64,000 bases of DNA from HLUCCA09 sp038757905 (GCA_038757905.1 JBCDGG010000002.1:13365-77364); one strand, 5' to 3'. Shown: positions 1 to 8,254, counted from the first letter of the stretch. Numbers and translations: made by a program. The notes: generated from the letters alone by a model not told the origin.

Positions 1-1682
1 TGTTCTCGCTGTTCGCGGTGATCGGGATCTCGCTGCTTCTGTCCTGGGTGCTGGCGATCACCGTCACGCCGCTTCTCGGTCACTACTTCTTCAAGCAGGG
101 GGTCGATGACGGCACGGATCCCTATGGCGGGATCGTGTTCCGGTCGTACGGCGCGTTTCTTCGGCTGATGCTGCGGTTGCGCTGGCTCGTGGCCATCGCG
201 CTCATCGGCCTCACCGCCGCCTGTTTCGTGCTCTTCGGTCAGGTCCGCCAGCAGTTCTTCCCCGACAGCAGCACGCCCCTGTTCTTCGTGCACTACAAGC
301 TGCCCCAGGGCGCGTCGATCCAGCAGACGGCCGCCGACCTGAAGATCGTCGAGGATTGGTTGGCGGAGCGGGAGAACATCGTGTCCACCACGACGTTCGC
401 GGGTGACGGTGCCGCGCGCTTCATGCTCACCTATGATTCCGAGGACGCGAACCCGAGCTATGGCCACATGATCGTGCGGGTGTCCTCGCTCGATATCATC
501 GAAACCGAGATGGCCGCGCTGGAGGCGTTTTCCGTCACCGCCCTGCCGAGCGGCCAGTTTCGGACAAGGCGCCTGGCCTTCGGCCCCGGCGGGGGCGCGC
601 CGATCGAGGCCCGCTTCTACGGGCCCGATCCGACGGTTCTGCGGACGCTGGCCCTCGAAGCCAAGGGCCGCTTCACGGCAGCGTCGGAGAACATTCTCTT
701 TCCGCGCGTCGACTGGGCCGAGAAGGAACTTGTGCTTAAGGCCGTGTATTCCGACGACCGCGCGCAGGAGGCCGGCATCTCGCGCAGCGACATTGCCACG
801 ACGCTGGAATTTGCGACGATCGGTACGCGCTCGGGCACGTATCGCGAAGGCGACCGTCAGATCCCGCTCGTCGTGCGCGCCCCGGCTGACGGCGGGCTCG
901 GCCTGACGGATTACCTGCTCTTCTCGGATGTCGGGGGGACCTATGTGCCGCTGGAACAGGCCATCGACGGCCTGGTCTTCGAGGCGCAGGACACGCTGAT
1001 TCAGCGCCGCGACCGCGAGAACGTGATCACTGTCGGTGGGGACATCCCGCGCTCGATGACCGCGGCCGAAGTGATGGCGGAAGTGCAATCCACCATCGAG
1101 GAGATGGAGTTGCCGGCGGGCTATCGCTTTGAGTGGGGCGGCGAGCTGGAAAGCTCCAGCGACGCGCAGGAATCGCTCGGCACGCAACTGCCGATGGCGG
1201 CGCTGGTCATGCTGCTGATCACGGTTTTGCTCTTCAACGGCCTCCGGCAGACGGCAATCATCTGGCTTCTGGTGCCGATGTCGGTGAATGGGGCGGCCAT
1301 CGGGCTGATCAGCACCGGGCTGCCCTTCACCTTCACGGCACTTCTGGGGCTTCTGTCCTTGTCCGGCATGCTGATCAAGAACGGGATCGTTCTGGTGGAA
1401 GAGATCGACCTGCGCCGCAAGGAAGCTCCGAGGCTGGCGCTGGATACGGCGATCACCGAGGCGTCGATCTCGCGTCTGCGGCCGGTGCTTTTGGCGGCGG
1501 CGACGACGATTCTCGGCATGATCCCCCTGCTCGGCGATGCATTCTTCGCCTCGATGGCGGTGACGATCATGGGCGGCCTGGCGTTTGCGTCGATCCTGAC
1601 GCTCGTGGCGGCCCCGGTGTTCTACTACATGTTCTTCTCCTTTGGGCCGCGCCAGCCCGCACCGGCCCCGGCGGCCGCCTGA
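1..1682 (+). CDS. RND efflux transporter permease, C-terminal part (5' end outside window)
   Basis: This is the 3' portion of an inner-membrane RND (AcrB/MexB-type) proton-driven exporter. The reading frame is open from the first bases of the window, with FSLFAV preceding the first GTG at 18, so the gene starts upstream. The visible part runs through a transmembrane helix, the second periplasmic porter domain (about residues 70-370) and the last transmembrane bundle (about 390-545). The late helix motif GMLIKNGIVLVEEID is typical of the HAE branch that pumps drugs and amphiphiles rather than metals. The tail ends in an Ala/Pro-rich stretch. It converges on the NnrS gene with a 17-base gap. 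No partner fusion protein or regulator is in view, so the substrate cannot be stated. Family call is secure; substrate class is inferred. Confidence 0.9.
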   Translation, partial: FSLFAVIGISLLLSWVLAITVTPLLGHYFFKQGVDDGTDPYGGIVFRSYGAFLRLMLRLRWLVAIALIGLTAACFVLFGQVRQQFFPDSSTPLFFVHYKLPQGASIQQTAADLKIVEDWLAERENIVSTTTFAGDGAARFMLTYDSEDANPSYGHMIVRVSSLDIIETEMAALEAFSVTALPSGQFRTRRLAFGPGGGAPIEARFYGPDPTVLRTLALEAKGRFTAASENILFPRVDWAEKELVLKAVYSDDRAQEAGISRSDIATTLEFATIGTRSGTYREGDRQIPLVVRAPADGGLGLTDYLLFSDVGGTYVPLEQAIDGLVFEAQDTLIQRRDRENVITVGGDIPRSMTAAEVMAEVQSTIEEMELPAGYRFEWGGELESSSDAQESLGTQLPMAALVMLLITVLLFNGLRQTAIIWLLVPMSVNGAAIGLISTGLPFTFTALLGLLSLSGMLIKNGIVLVEEIDLRRKEAPRLALDTAITEASISRLRPVLLAAATTILGMIPLLGDAFFASMAVTIMGGLAFASILTLVAAPVFYYMFFSFGPRQPAPAPAAA

Positions 1683-1699
1683 GCGGGGGCGGCACGCCT

Positions 1700-2986
1700 C
1701 TACTCGGCGGCCTGCCGCAGGGCGCGCCGGCCCGGTTGATTGGCGCCCTCAGTGGGCCCCTGCGCCGCGGGGTGGGCGATGGGTTTCGGCGGGGTCGTGA
1801 GCTTGGGCCAATAGGCCCAAACCCAGATCAGGAGCGACCCGCCCCAGGCCGCGCTCGCCATCCCGTGGACCGGACCCGGCAGCGCAAAGCCGAAATCTGG
1901 TAGGACCCGCAGCACCGTCGCTGCTACCAGGAGCAGTGCTGCCAGCCGGACGCCGAGGCCGAGGGCCAGCGGCCGATCTGTGTGCAGAAGGCCCGCGATG
2001 GACATGACGGCGAAGAGGCCGAGCCCGACGCCGCCCATGAAGGCGACATGCAGCCCTGCCGTTTCGGACCAGGGCGCGCCAAGGCGCGCCGCCCCCGCCA
2101 GCATCAGCCCGGCCCCGGCAAGCGCGCTGGCCCCGGCCAGCATCGCGATCTCGGCCCGCAAGGCGCTGCGGCCGATGAAGGCTTCGGCGACACGGTCCAC
2201 GAAGGCGGCGCCCGCGGCGAGAAACAGATAGGCTGTCACCGCCGCGCTGAGGCCGATCGCGTCTCCCGCCATGGCGAGGCAAACCAGCCCCGGCGCAAGG
2301 TGCATCCGCCCCGGATGCGGACGGAACGGCGAGGTCCGCTCCGTCGGGTCAAGGACAAGGTTGGTCACGGGCACGGTGATCCGAGCGAGGGCGAGACCGA
2401 GCAACCCCAGAAAGGCAAAGCCCGCGGCGTGGACGCCCGCGGTCGCCAGCGCGACATCCCCTACCGCGAACCCGACCCGGCCCGCGCCGGTGCAGCCGAT
2501 GAGCAGCGCGATCCAGAACGCAAACGCGAGAAGACGGTCGGTGCGCCGCCGCACCGAAAGAACGAAAAGCCAGATCAGCAGGGCCGTCATCCATGCCAGA
2601 TCGGCCACGGCGCCGATCATCCCGGCGCCCTCCCACCCGACCGCGCCCGCGATCCTGCCCGTCGCCCACAGACAGGCCAGGGCCCAAAGCGGCGCGCCGC
2701 GGGGCGGTTCGGTATCCGTCCATTCCGGCGCCGCTGTCGTGACGAACCCGATCAGCGCCGCGCCGAACCCGCCGACGATCATCTCATGGGCGTGCCACAG
2801 GGACGGGGGCACCGTGCGGGCGAGCGGCAGATCGAGGCCCCACGCCCAGATCCAGAGCAAGGGAAAGAGCGCGGTGTAGACCGCCGCCAACGGAAAGAAG
2901 AGGCGAAAGCCCTCATCGGCGAGCGTCGCCGCTTTGCCCGTCGGCACTGCGTCGGGCGTCCGGCCGGAGGAGGGGTGGCAACTCAT
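1700..2986 (-). CDS. nnrS: NnrS family heme/copper membrane protein (first copy)
   Basis: Predicted polytopic inner-membrane protein of about 428 residues, with around twelve hydrophobic helices. The N-terminal signature includes FRLFFPLAAVYTALF, a His-containing segment SLWHAHEMIVGGFGAALIGF, and TAAPEWTD. NnrS proteins are linked to nitric oxide stress and denitrification in proteobacteria and bind heme. The ATG at 2986 is chosen because it forms an ATGA overlap with the stop of the upstream ATPase gene; a longer in-frame form starting at 3058 would lie inside that gene. It is the last gene of the leftward operon that begins near 6506. A second NnrS is encoded at 7025 on the other strand. 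Two NnrS paralogs flanking one promoter suggest both operons respond to nitrogen oxides, which is inference. Confidence 0.85.
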   Translation of the reverse strand: MSCHPSSGRTPDAVPTGKAATLADEGFRLFFPLAAVYTALFPLLWIWAWGLDLPLARTVPPSLWHAHEMIVGGFGAALIGFVTTAAPEWTDTEPPRGAPLWALACLWATGRIAGAVGWEGAGMIGAVADLAWMTALLIWLFVLSVRRRTDRLLAFAFWIALLIGCTGAGRVGFAVGDVALATAGVHAAGFAFLGLLGLALARITVPVTNLVLDPTERTSPFRPHPGRMHLAPGLVCLAMAGDAIGLSAAVTAYLFLAAGAAFVDRVAEAFIGRSALRAEIAMLAGASALAGAGLMLAGAARLGAPWSETAGLHVAFMGGVGLGLFAVMSIAGLLHTDRPLALGLGVRLAALLLVAATVLRVLPDFGFALPGPVHGMASAAWGGSLLIWVWAYWPKLTTPPKPIAHPAAQGPTEGANQPGRRALRQAAE

Positions 2987-3732
2987 GCGATCTGCCGCTC
3001 GTCGACATCGTGAACATGCAGGAAGATCGGATCGCCGTGCAGAGCCTCCTGCACCCAATCGAAGACCTCCGCATCGGAACGGTTCCGGGGCGCGCCGTGC
3101 AGCGTCCGGGCGCCCAGGAGCCCGTTCCCCCGTGTGTCGAGCACGGCGATCCGATGCGCGATCCGTGCGGCTTCCTGCAGATCATGCGTGATGAAGAGGC
3201 CGGACAGATGTCCGTCGGCGCAGGTCGCCACGACGACGTCCTGCAATCTCCGGCGGAGCGCCACGTCGAGCGAGGTGAACGGCTCGTCGAAGAAGATGAA
3301 ATCGGGTTGGGTCGCCAGGGCGCGGGCGATCGCCACGCGCTGCCGCATCCCGCCGGACAGTTCGACGGGGTACTTCTCCAGATCCTCCGGCAGAAGCGCC
3401 ACCTGCCGGGCCGCGGCCGAACGCCTGTCGCGGCGTGTCTGGCGGCTGAGACGGGCCAGCTTCAGCACATAGTCGATGTTCCCCGCGGCCGTGGCCCATG
3501 GCAGAAGAGCTGGGTCCTGGAACACCATCGCATGGCGCGCATAGCCTCTGACGACGCGCCCCGCGCGGGGCTCGACCAGACCCGCGGCGATCTGGGCGAG
3601 CGTGGACTTGCCGCAGCCGGATGGCCCGACAAGCGCCACCACCTCGCCCCTCTGCACCTGAAGGTCGATGCCGTCGAGGATCGTGCGGCCCAGATAGGCG
3701 TGGCCGATGCCGGTGAGAGTGAGCGCCGTCAT
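2983..3732 (-). CDS. ABC transporter ATPase, nitrate/sulfonate/taurine (SsuB/TauB) type
   Basis: Cytoplasmic ATPase of about 249 residues that would energise the adjacent permease. Visible motifs are Walker A (GPSGCGKST, near residue 37), the Q-loop in VFQDPALLPW, the ABC signature LSGGMRQRVAIARAL, Walker B FIFFDEPF followed by the D-loop, and the switch histidine in FITHDLQEA. The Q-loop PALLPW form is typical of NrtD/SsuB/TauB ATPases. The start at 3732 (MTALTL) forms an ATGA overlap with the permease stop, and its own stop overlaps the NnrS start, so translation is coupled. The C-terminus carries an extra stretch (about residues 215-249) ending in FDWVQEALHGDP. Substrate is not established from sequence. 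Confidence 0.9.
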   Translation of the reverse strand: MTALTLTGIGHAYLGRTILDGIDLQVQRGEVVALVGPSGCGKSTLAQIAAGLVEPRAGRVVRGYARHAMVFQDPALLPWATAAGNIDYVLKLARLSRQTRRDRRSAAARQVALLPEDLEKYPVELSGGMRQRVAIARALATQPDFIFFDEPFTSLDVALRRRLQDVVVATCADGHLSGLFITHDLQEAARIAHRIAVLDTRGNGLLGARTLHGAPRNRSDAEVFDWVQEALHGDPIFLHVHDVDERQIA

Positions 3733-4562
3733 CGCTTGACGCCCCATGGTTGCGCCGCGTGGCGCCAGCGGTCGATTTCGGCCTTGACCGGCTGCACCAG
3801 GACGTACTCGACCACGATCAGCAGCGTGACGGCGACCACGACCCAGGCAAGCGCCTGCGCGATGTCGATGTTGATCCGGGCCTCCGCCAAAGCGCCCCCG
3901 ATGCCGCCGGCATTCGCCAGCAACTCCGCCATCACGGCCACCTTGAAGGCGGTGCCGAGGGCGAGCGTCAGCGCGGGAAAGAGCGGCGTCGTCGTCTGCC
4001 GCAGGCCGACCGTGACGAAGCGCCGGACCGGTCCCGCGCCGAAGGCCTGCGCCATCCTGTCCAGCGCCCTGTCGCGGGTGGTGATGCCGCGCGCCGCGCC
4101 CAGAAACACCACCGGCAGAGCCGAGATGACGATGACGGTGCGCACCGTCGCGTCCGACCCGCCGAACCAGATCATGGCCAGAACGATCCACGCGATGGGC
4201 GGGACCCCGATCACCACGGTGATGAGGGGCGTGACCACGCGCATCGTGGCCGGGGAGTAGCCAGCGGCAACGCCGAGGACGATGCCGCCGGAGGCAACCA
4301 GAAGAAATCCCGATACCGCTCTCTGCAACGTAAGGGCGGCGGTGTCCCAGGCCTCCCGCTCCGTGGCCAACCGCCCGACCGCCTGCAGCGTGTCCAGCGG
4401 CGAGGTCAGGATGAACGGCCCGTAGGCCTCGTGGCCCGCCTGCCACGCCGCCGCGAGCAGGCAAAGACCCGCCAATCCCGCCCATCCCGACCAGAGAAAC
4501 TCCAGCACCCGGCCTGCGCGTCGGGACGTAAAGCCTGGCGTGGTTTCTAGGGGGTCTGGCAT
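3729..4562 (-). CDS. ABC transporter permease, nitrate/sulfonate/taurine type
   Basis: Inner-membrane permease of 277 residues with about six hydrophobic helices, belonging to the BPD_transp_1 family (SsuC/TauC/NrtB-like). The cytoplasmic coupling region (DRALDRMAQAFGAGPVRRFVTVGLRQTTTPLFPAL, about residues 160-200) fits the EAA-loop position, which contacts the ATPase. It lies between the binding-protein gene and the ATPase gene; its TGA overlaps the ATPase ATG. The 54-base gap upstream contains a strong hairpin (4581-4608). Together the three genes make a complete importer. Transport direction and family are secure by homology; the ligand is unknown. Confidence 0.88.
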   Translation of the reverse strand: MPDPLETTPGFTSRRAGRVLEFLWSGWAGLAGLCLLAAAWQAGHEAYGPFILTSPLDTLQAVGRLATEREAWDTAALTLQRAVSGFLLVASGGIVLGVAAGYSPATMRVVTPLITVVIGVPPIAWIVLAMIWFGGSDATVRTVIVISALPVVFLGAARGITTRDRALDRMAQAFGAGPVRRFVTVGLRQTTTPLFPALTLALGTAFKVAVMAELLANAGGIGGALAEARINIDIAQALAWVVVAVTLLIVVEYVLVQPVKAEIDRWRHAAQPWGVKR

Positions 4563-4580
4563 GGGGGGAACGGGGCTGCG

Positions 4581-4608
4581 GCGGGCGCACCGGCAACGGC
4601 GCGCCCGC
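4581..4608 (-). terminator. Intercistronic hairpin between binding-protein and permease genes
   Basis: Perfect 8-bp inverted repeat, GCGGGCGC (4581-4588) and GCGCCCGC (4601-4608), with a 12-base loop. It lies between the stop of the binding-protein gene (4617) and the start of the permease gene (4562). There is no clear U-tract, so it is more likely an mRNA-stabilising or attenuating stem than a full terminator. Such a stem would allow more binding protein than permease to be made; that role is inferred. Confidence 0.5.
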
Positions 4609-4616
4609 GTGGGACG

Positions 4617-5609
4617 TTACAGGTAGAAGGCGTCGCCCGGCAGCGCGCCGCCGATGCGCTCGAAGTCGGGCCCGGACATGGCCGTCAGCATCCGCTCGAT
4701 ATCGGCGCGCGCTTCCGCCGCCGGACGGGCCACGAGGTTGGAGCTCGGGATGGAGGCCGCCAGGAGCGGGGCCGGCAAGCCCAGAGCCTCGGTGGCGTGT
4801 TTGGCCGCAACGCCCGGATTGGCGCGCACCTCCTGCGTGGCCTCGGCGATCCCTGCGCGAAGGTCGCCAAGAACGTCGCCGTGATCGTCGAGAAACGCCT
4901 GGGTCAGCGCGAGCCCGGCTTGCGGCAAGACGGGTGCGGCCCCCGTCATCGTGCCCCAGGCCTCCTGAATGCTGATCGCGCGGCGGATCTCCCTGCCCGC
5001 CTGCCGCCCACGCAGGATGCCCGCCGTTGTCGACGGCTCGGCCGTCAGCGCCGCGTCGACCCGGCCCGCGAGCAGCAGCTGCATCGCCTCCAGCGGCGAT
5101 CCGGCATAGGTGATCTGCAGATCCCCGGTGTCCAACCCGGCGTGGTCCAGCAACTGGCCGAAGATGATCTCGGGCGTGTCGCCGCGGAACGGTACGGCGA
5201 TGTGGCGGCCCGCCAGATCGGGGATCGCGCCGGTCTCCGGATCTTCAGCGATGATGTAGAGCAGGCCGTTCGTCATCGCATTGGCGAGCTTGATCGGGAA
5301 CCCGCGGTTGAAGAGATTGGCCGCCGCCTGAATGGGCACGACCGACAGGCGTATGCTGCCGGATGTCAGCCCTGCGCGTAGCTCGTCAGGATTGCGCCAG
5401 GCCGTAAAGGTCGACGTGGCGGCGATCGCGGAGAACCGGTCAGTCGCCACCGCATGGGCCAGGGTGATCGACGGGCCCGCGGGCGGGCCGTAGATCGCCA
5501 GCGTGTCGATCGGCAGGGCCGAGGCGGCGCGGGGGAGCGCGACCGTGGCCGCGCCCGCTCCCAGAAGCGCCATGGCGGATCGGCGCGAGAATGGTCTTTG
5601 CAGGGTCAT
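4617..5609 (-). CDS. Periplasmic ABC substrate-binding protein (NMT1/SsuA-like), Tat signal
   Basis: 330-residue binding protein with a twin-arginine type leader (SRRSAMALLGAGAAT, cleavage likely after AASA near residue 31), which suggests export in folded form. The mature part begins LPIDTLAIYGPPAGPSITLAHAVA, and later segments (NPDELRAGLTSGSIRLSVVPIQAAANLFNRG, VDAALTAEPSTT) follow the two-lobe pattern of the SsuA/TauA/ThiY (NMT1) group. It is followed by its own permease and ATPase and preceded by a cupin gene whose stop overlaps its ATG (ATGA). Position in an operon with NnrS and downstream of an FNR-type box suggests use under low oxygen or nitrogen-oxide stress. The ligand cannot be predicted; nitrate or nitrite, a sulfonate, or a thiamine-like compound are all possible. 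Confidence 0.82.
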   Translation of the reverse strand: MTLQRPFSRRSAMALLGAGAATVALPRAASALPIDTLAIYGPPAGPSITLAHAVATDRFSAIAATSTFTAWRNPDELRAGLTSGSIRLSVVPIQAAANLFNRGFPIKLANAMTNGLLYIIAEDPETGAIPDLAGRHIAVPFRGDTPEIIFGQLLDHAGLDTGDLQITYAGSPLEAMQLLLAGRVDAALTAEPSTTAGILRGRQAGREIRRAISIQEAWGTMTGAAPVLPQAGLALTQAFLDDHGDVLGDLRAGIAEATQEVRANPGVAAKHATEALGLPAPLLAASIPSSNLVARPAAEARADIERMLTAMSGPDFERIGGALPGDAFYL

Positions 5610-6037
5610 TTCATCTGCTCCTTGATGCCGGGGACGGGGCTTTCATCGTCGAGCACGATGAGCTGAAGCCGAACCGGGCCGCTCCGTGCGGCGAGCCAGT
5701 GATCAAGGCCGGCGGGCACCGTCAGCAGGCTGCCCGGTCCGTAGAGCCGTTCCTTCGATCCGTCGATGCTGCCGCCGTCTCCCCAGGAGAGATCGCCGGA
5801 CAGGACGGTGAGCAGGCGCAACCCACTCTCCGCCGCATGGGGCGGGACGACGTCGCCCGCATCGAGCGACAGCAGCACGACGGCCGGCGCACCCTCGGCG
5901 GAGAGGGCGAGCGGGGTCAGCTCCGCCACATCGTAGACCGTGCGGCTCGGCAGGGTGTCCACGTCAATCAGCGTGGTTTCGGCGGCCGCGAGCGCGGGCG
6001 CCGCCGCGAGAAGGGCCGCGAGGAGGGGCTGTTTCAT
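5606..6037 (-). CDS. Small exported cupin-domain protein
   Basis: 143-residue protein with an N-terminal signal peptide (KQPLLAALLAAAPALAAAET, cleavage near residue 19) and one cupin-like beta-barrel. The segment SLDAGDVVPPHAAESGLRLLTVLSGDLSWGD resembles cupin motif 1, though only one His (in VPPHAAE) is evident, and TVPAGLDHWLAA resembles motif 2. It may be periplasmic. It lies between the DUF454 gene and the binding-protein gene, with an ATGA overlap to the latter, so it probably works with that transporter, for example as a ligand-handling or metal-binding accessory. No enzymatic role is claimed. Confidence 0.7.
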   Translation of the reverse strand: MKQPLLAALLAAAPALAAAETTLIDVDTLPSRTVYDVAELTPLALSAEGAPAVVLLSLDAGDVVPPHAAESGLRLLTVLSGDLSWGDGGSIDGSKERLYGPGSLLTVPAGLDHWLAARSGPVRLQLIVLDDESPVPGIKEQMK

Positions 6038-6092
6038 TCCGGATCTCCATTTGGATGTGCCCCGCGGATCGGGGGCGTCTTGGCTCGTCCCG

Positions 6093-6506
6093 TCAGGGAT
6101 CTGGCTGTTGGTGCAGTGCCGCCCCGTTTGGGCGGCTGAGGATGTAGGCGCCGGCCCCGGCGATGCAGAGCGCCTGAACGGTCAGCACAGTCCCGGACAT
6201 GCCGGCGAGCAGGCTGCCCAGAAGCGCGAGGCCCATCATTGCAAGCGCCACGGCCTTGAATCTCGGCGCAATCGCGCCGTTGGCCCGCCAGTTCGCGATG
6301 ATCGGGCCGAACACCCGGTGCGTTTCAAGGGCCCGTGCCGCCCGCGGCGATCCCTTCGCGAAGCAGAAGGCCGCGAGGATGACAAACGGCGTCGTCGGCA
6401 GCACCGGCAGGGCCACCCCAATGGCGCCCAGCCCTAGCGACAGCAGACCTGCGGCCACCCAGAAGGGCCGGCCGAAAGAAGAAAGGAGAACCTTGATCCG
6501 TGTCAT
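6093..6506 (-). CDS. DUF454 (YbaN-like) inner-membrane protein
   Basis: 137-residue membrane protein of the DUF454/YbaN family. The hallmark segments are GLGAIGVALPVLPTTPFVILAAFCFAKGSPR near the N-terminus and the later helix pair (LAMMGLALLGSLLAGM, VLTVQALCIAGAGAYIL). Function of the family is unknown; members are often found near heme, iron or nitrogen-oxide genes. It is the first gene of the leftward operon, so its upstream region (6507-6606), shared with the Rrf2 regulator gene, is the promoter region for the cupin, ABC and NnrS genes. The ATG at 6506 has no strong Shine-Dalgarno sequence, so the start is less certain than the family. Confidence 0.8.
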   Translation of the reverse strand: MTRIKVLLSSFGRPFWVAAGLLSLGLGAIGVALPVLPTTPFVILAAFCFAKGSPRAARALETHRVFGPIIANWRANGAIAPRFKAVALAMMGLALLGSLLAGMSGTVLTVQALCIAGAGAYILSRPNGAALHQQPDP

Positions 6507-6533
6507 GTTCTGCGAGGCGCTGATGGTTCAATA

Positions 6534-6548
6534 GGTATTTAAGATGCC
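6534..6548. promoter_or_regulatory. NsrR-like palindrome in divergent promoter
   Basis: The 15-base sequence GGTATTTAAGATGCC is an imperfect inverted repeat (arms GGTATTT and AGATGCC around a central A; 5 of 7 positions match, the others are transitions). It resembles the ATTT-n-AAAT palindromes recognised by NsrR-type Rrf2 repressors, and an Rrf2 gene starts 58 bases away. It lies 28 bases upstream of the DUF454 ATG. Binding is inferred only. Confidence 0.4.
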
Positions 6549-6575
6549 AATTAGGGGAGAGGGCACGGATGCGCC

Positions 6576-6589
6576 TTGATCTTGATCAA
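6576..6589. promoter_or_regulatory. FNR/NnrR-type box TTGAT-N4-ATCAA
   Basis: TTGATCTTGATCAA is a perfect match to the FNR consensus palindrome used by FnrL, and close to sites of NnrR/Dnr regulators in alphaproteobacteria. Its centre (6582.5) lies 76 bases from the leftward DUF454 start but only about 25 bases from the rightward Rrf2 ATG. It therefore fits a class II activator position for the leftward operon better than for the rightward one. Confidence 0.7.
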
Positions 6590-6606
6590 GACACTCGGGA
6601 TTTGAC

Positions 6607-7041
6607 ATGCGGCTGACCCGGTTCACCGATTTCGGGCTACGCGCCTGCATGCGGATGGCGGGAGAGCCGGAGCGTGCGTTCTCGACGGGGGAACTGGCGG
6701 AGGAGTTCGGGATCTCGCGCCATCACCTGACCAAAGCAGTTGCGGCCCTGGCCGGCGCCGGAATCGTTCAGACGCGCCGGGGAACCGGGGGCGGGGCAGT
6801 GCTGGCCCATCCGGCGGACCGGGTCTCGGTCGGCCGGGTGGTGGAGGTGCTGGAGCGTGGCTCGCCCCTGGTGGAGTGCTTCGAAGCCGATGGCGGCGCC
6901 TGCATCGTGACGCCCCAGTGCCGGCTCAAGGGCATGCTGTCGCGCGCGCGCCGGCAGTTCATCGCGGAGCTCGACCAGTTCACGCTTGCCGATTGCGCAT
7001 TGCGCGCACCCGTTAGGAGCCCCGATGACAAGCAGGTCTGA
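6607..7041 (+). CDS. nsrR: Rrf2 family transcriptional regulator, NsrR-like Fe-S nitric oxide sensor
   Basis: 144-residue winged-helix repressor. The N-terminus MRLTRFTDFGLRACMRMAG and the helix-turn-helix EEFGISRHHLTKAVAALAGAG are typical of NsrR, followed by the wing GTGGGAVLAHPADRVSVGRVV. Three cysteines (C91, C99, C105) sit where NsrR and IscR ligate a [2Fe-2S] or [4Fe-4S] cluster that reacts with NO. C14 is an extra cysteine. Spacing C-x7-C-x5-C is slightly wider than in the E. coli protein. It heads the NnrS-NnrU operon and faces the ABC/NnrS operon, which makes both its likely targets. The perfect FNR box ends only 17 bases before the ATG, so FNR could repress rather than activate this gene. 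Identification as NsrR rather than another Rrf2 member rests on motif and context. Confidence 0.82.
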   Translation: MRLTRFTDFGLRACMRMAGEPERAFSTGELAEEFGISRHHLTKAVAALAGAGIVQTRRGTGGGAVLAHPADRVSVGRVVEVLERGSPLVECFEADGGACIVTPQCRLKGMLSRARRQFIAELDQFTLADCALRAPVRSPDDKQV

Positions 7042-8254
7042 CAGCCCCGCCGAGTCCGCGCGCCCGGACAAGGCCGGGGCCCGGGCCGTGCCCCCGGGCC
7101 AGGCGTTCTTCAGCTTCGGGTTCCGCCCCTTCTTCCTCGGCGCCTCGCTCTGGTCCGCTTTGGCCATGGCCGTTTGGATCGGCATGCTGTCGGGCGCGTG
7201 GACGGTGCCGACCGCGCTCGATCCGGTGTCCTGGCACGCGCACGAGTTTCTGTTCGGCTATCTCGGGGCCGTCATCGCGGGGTTCCTGATGACGGCCATT
7301 CCGAACTGGACCGGCCGCAAACCGATCGCCGGGTGGCCGCTCGCGGCACTGTTCGGCCTATGGCTCGTGGGCCGCATCGCCATCGGCGCCTCGGCCTATA
7401 TTGGCGCGCCGCTCGTCGCGCTGGCCGATATCGGCTTTGCCGTCGTGCTCGCCGCTGTCATGACGGCGGAGATCGTCGCCGGGCGGAACTGGCGCAACTT
7501 GATCGTGATCGCCTTGCTCGCGGTCTTCATCGCCGGAAACGCGCTTTTCCACTGGGAGGCCGCGCAGGGCTACCCCGCGGCCCAGGGCTTTGGGTTGCGT
7601 CTTGGCCTCGCGGCGACCGTAGGACTGATCGCGCTCATCGGGGGGCGGATCGTGCCCGCCTTTACCCGCAACTGGCTTGCCAAGCGCGACAAGGCGCATC
7701 TGGTGACGCCGCCGATGCAGCGGTTCGACAAGGCCGCCCTGTTGGTGCTCGGGCTGTCGCTTGCGGTTTGGGTGATCTGGCCCATAGCGCCGGTCACGGG
7801 CGTGGCGCTCCTCGTGGCCGGGGCCCTCCATACGGTCCGCCTGGCACGGTGGGGCGGGACGCATACCGGGGCGGATCCGCTCGTCTGGGTGCTGCATGTG
7901 GCCTATGCCTGCATCCCGCTCGGCGCCTTTGACGAAGCGATCTCCATCGCGTGGCCCCACATTCTGGGCGCGGCTCCGGCGCTGCACCTCTGGATGGCCG
8001 GTGGCATCGGCCTGATGACGCTGGCCGTGATGACGCGCGCTAGCCTCGGTCACACCGGCCGGCCGCTCGTCGCGGACGCCGGGACGTTGGCCATCTACCT
8101 GTGCCTGATCGGCGCTGTGATCGCGCGGGTCCTGGCCGGTGCTTTTCCCGTGGCCGCGGGGACGTTGCACAGCGTGTCCGGCGTTCTCTGGGTGGCTGCG
8201 TTCGGCGGGTTCGCACTCCTCTATGGCCCGATGCTCCTGCGGCCGCGGGTCTAG
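7025..8254 (+). CDS. nnrS: NnrS family heme/copper membrane protein (second copy)
   Basis: About 409 residues with around twelve transmembrane helices. The N-terminal region FFSFGFRPFFLGASLWSALAM, the His segment SWHAHEFLFGYLGAVIAGFLMTA and PNWTGRKP are the family hallmarks and match the NnrS at 1700-2986 in order. The chosen ATG at 7025 has AGGAG a few bases upstream and overlaps the end of the Rrf2 gene by 17 bases; a longer start at 6986 is less likely. The Ser/Pro/Ala-rich first 25 residues are probably cytoplasmic. Role: protection against, or metabolism of, nitric oxide in the membrane. Followed nine bases later by NnrU. Confidence 0.88.
   Translation: MTSRSDSPAESARPDKAGARAVPPGQAFFSFGFRPFFLGASLWSALAMAVWIGMLSGAWTVPTALDPVSWHAHEFLFGYLGAVIAGFLMTAIPNWTGRKPIAGWPLAALFGLWLVGRIAIGASAYIGAPLVALADIGFAVVLAAVMTAEIVAGRNWRNLIVIALLAVFIAGNALFHWEAAQGYPAAQGFGLRLGLAATVGLIALIGGRIVPAFTRNWLAKRDKAHLVTPPMQRFDKAALLVLGLSLAVWVIWPIAPVTGVALLVAGALHTVRLARWGGTHTGADPLVWVLHVAYACIPLGAFDEAISIAWPHILGAAPALHLWMAGGIGLMTLAVMTRASLGHTGRPLVADAGTLAIYLCLIGAVIARVLAGAFPVAAGTLHSVSGVLWVAAFGGFALLYGPMLLRPRV

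Noticed and set aside
2986..3058. Longer start for the first NnrS gene
   Set aside because: It would overlap the ATPase gene by 76 bases and adds an Arg/Cys-rich tail. The ATGA-coupled start at 2986 is better.
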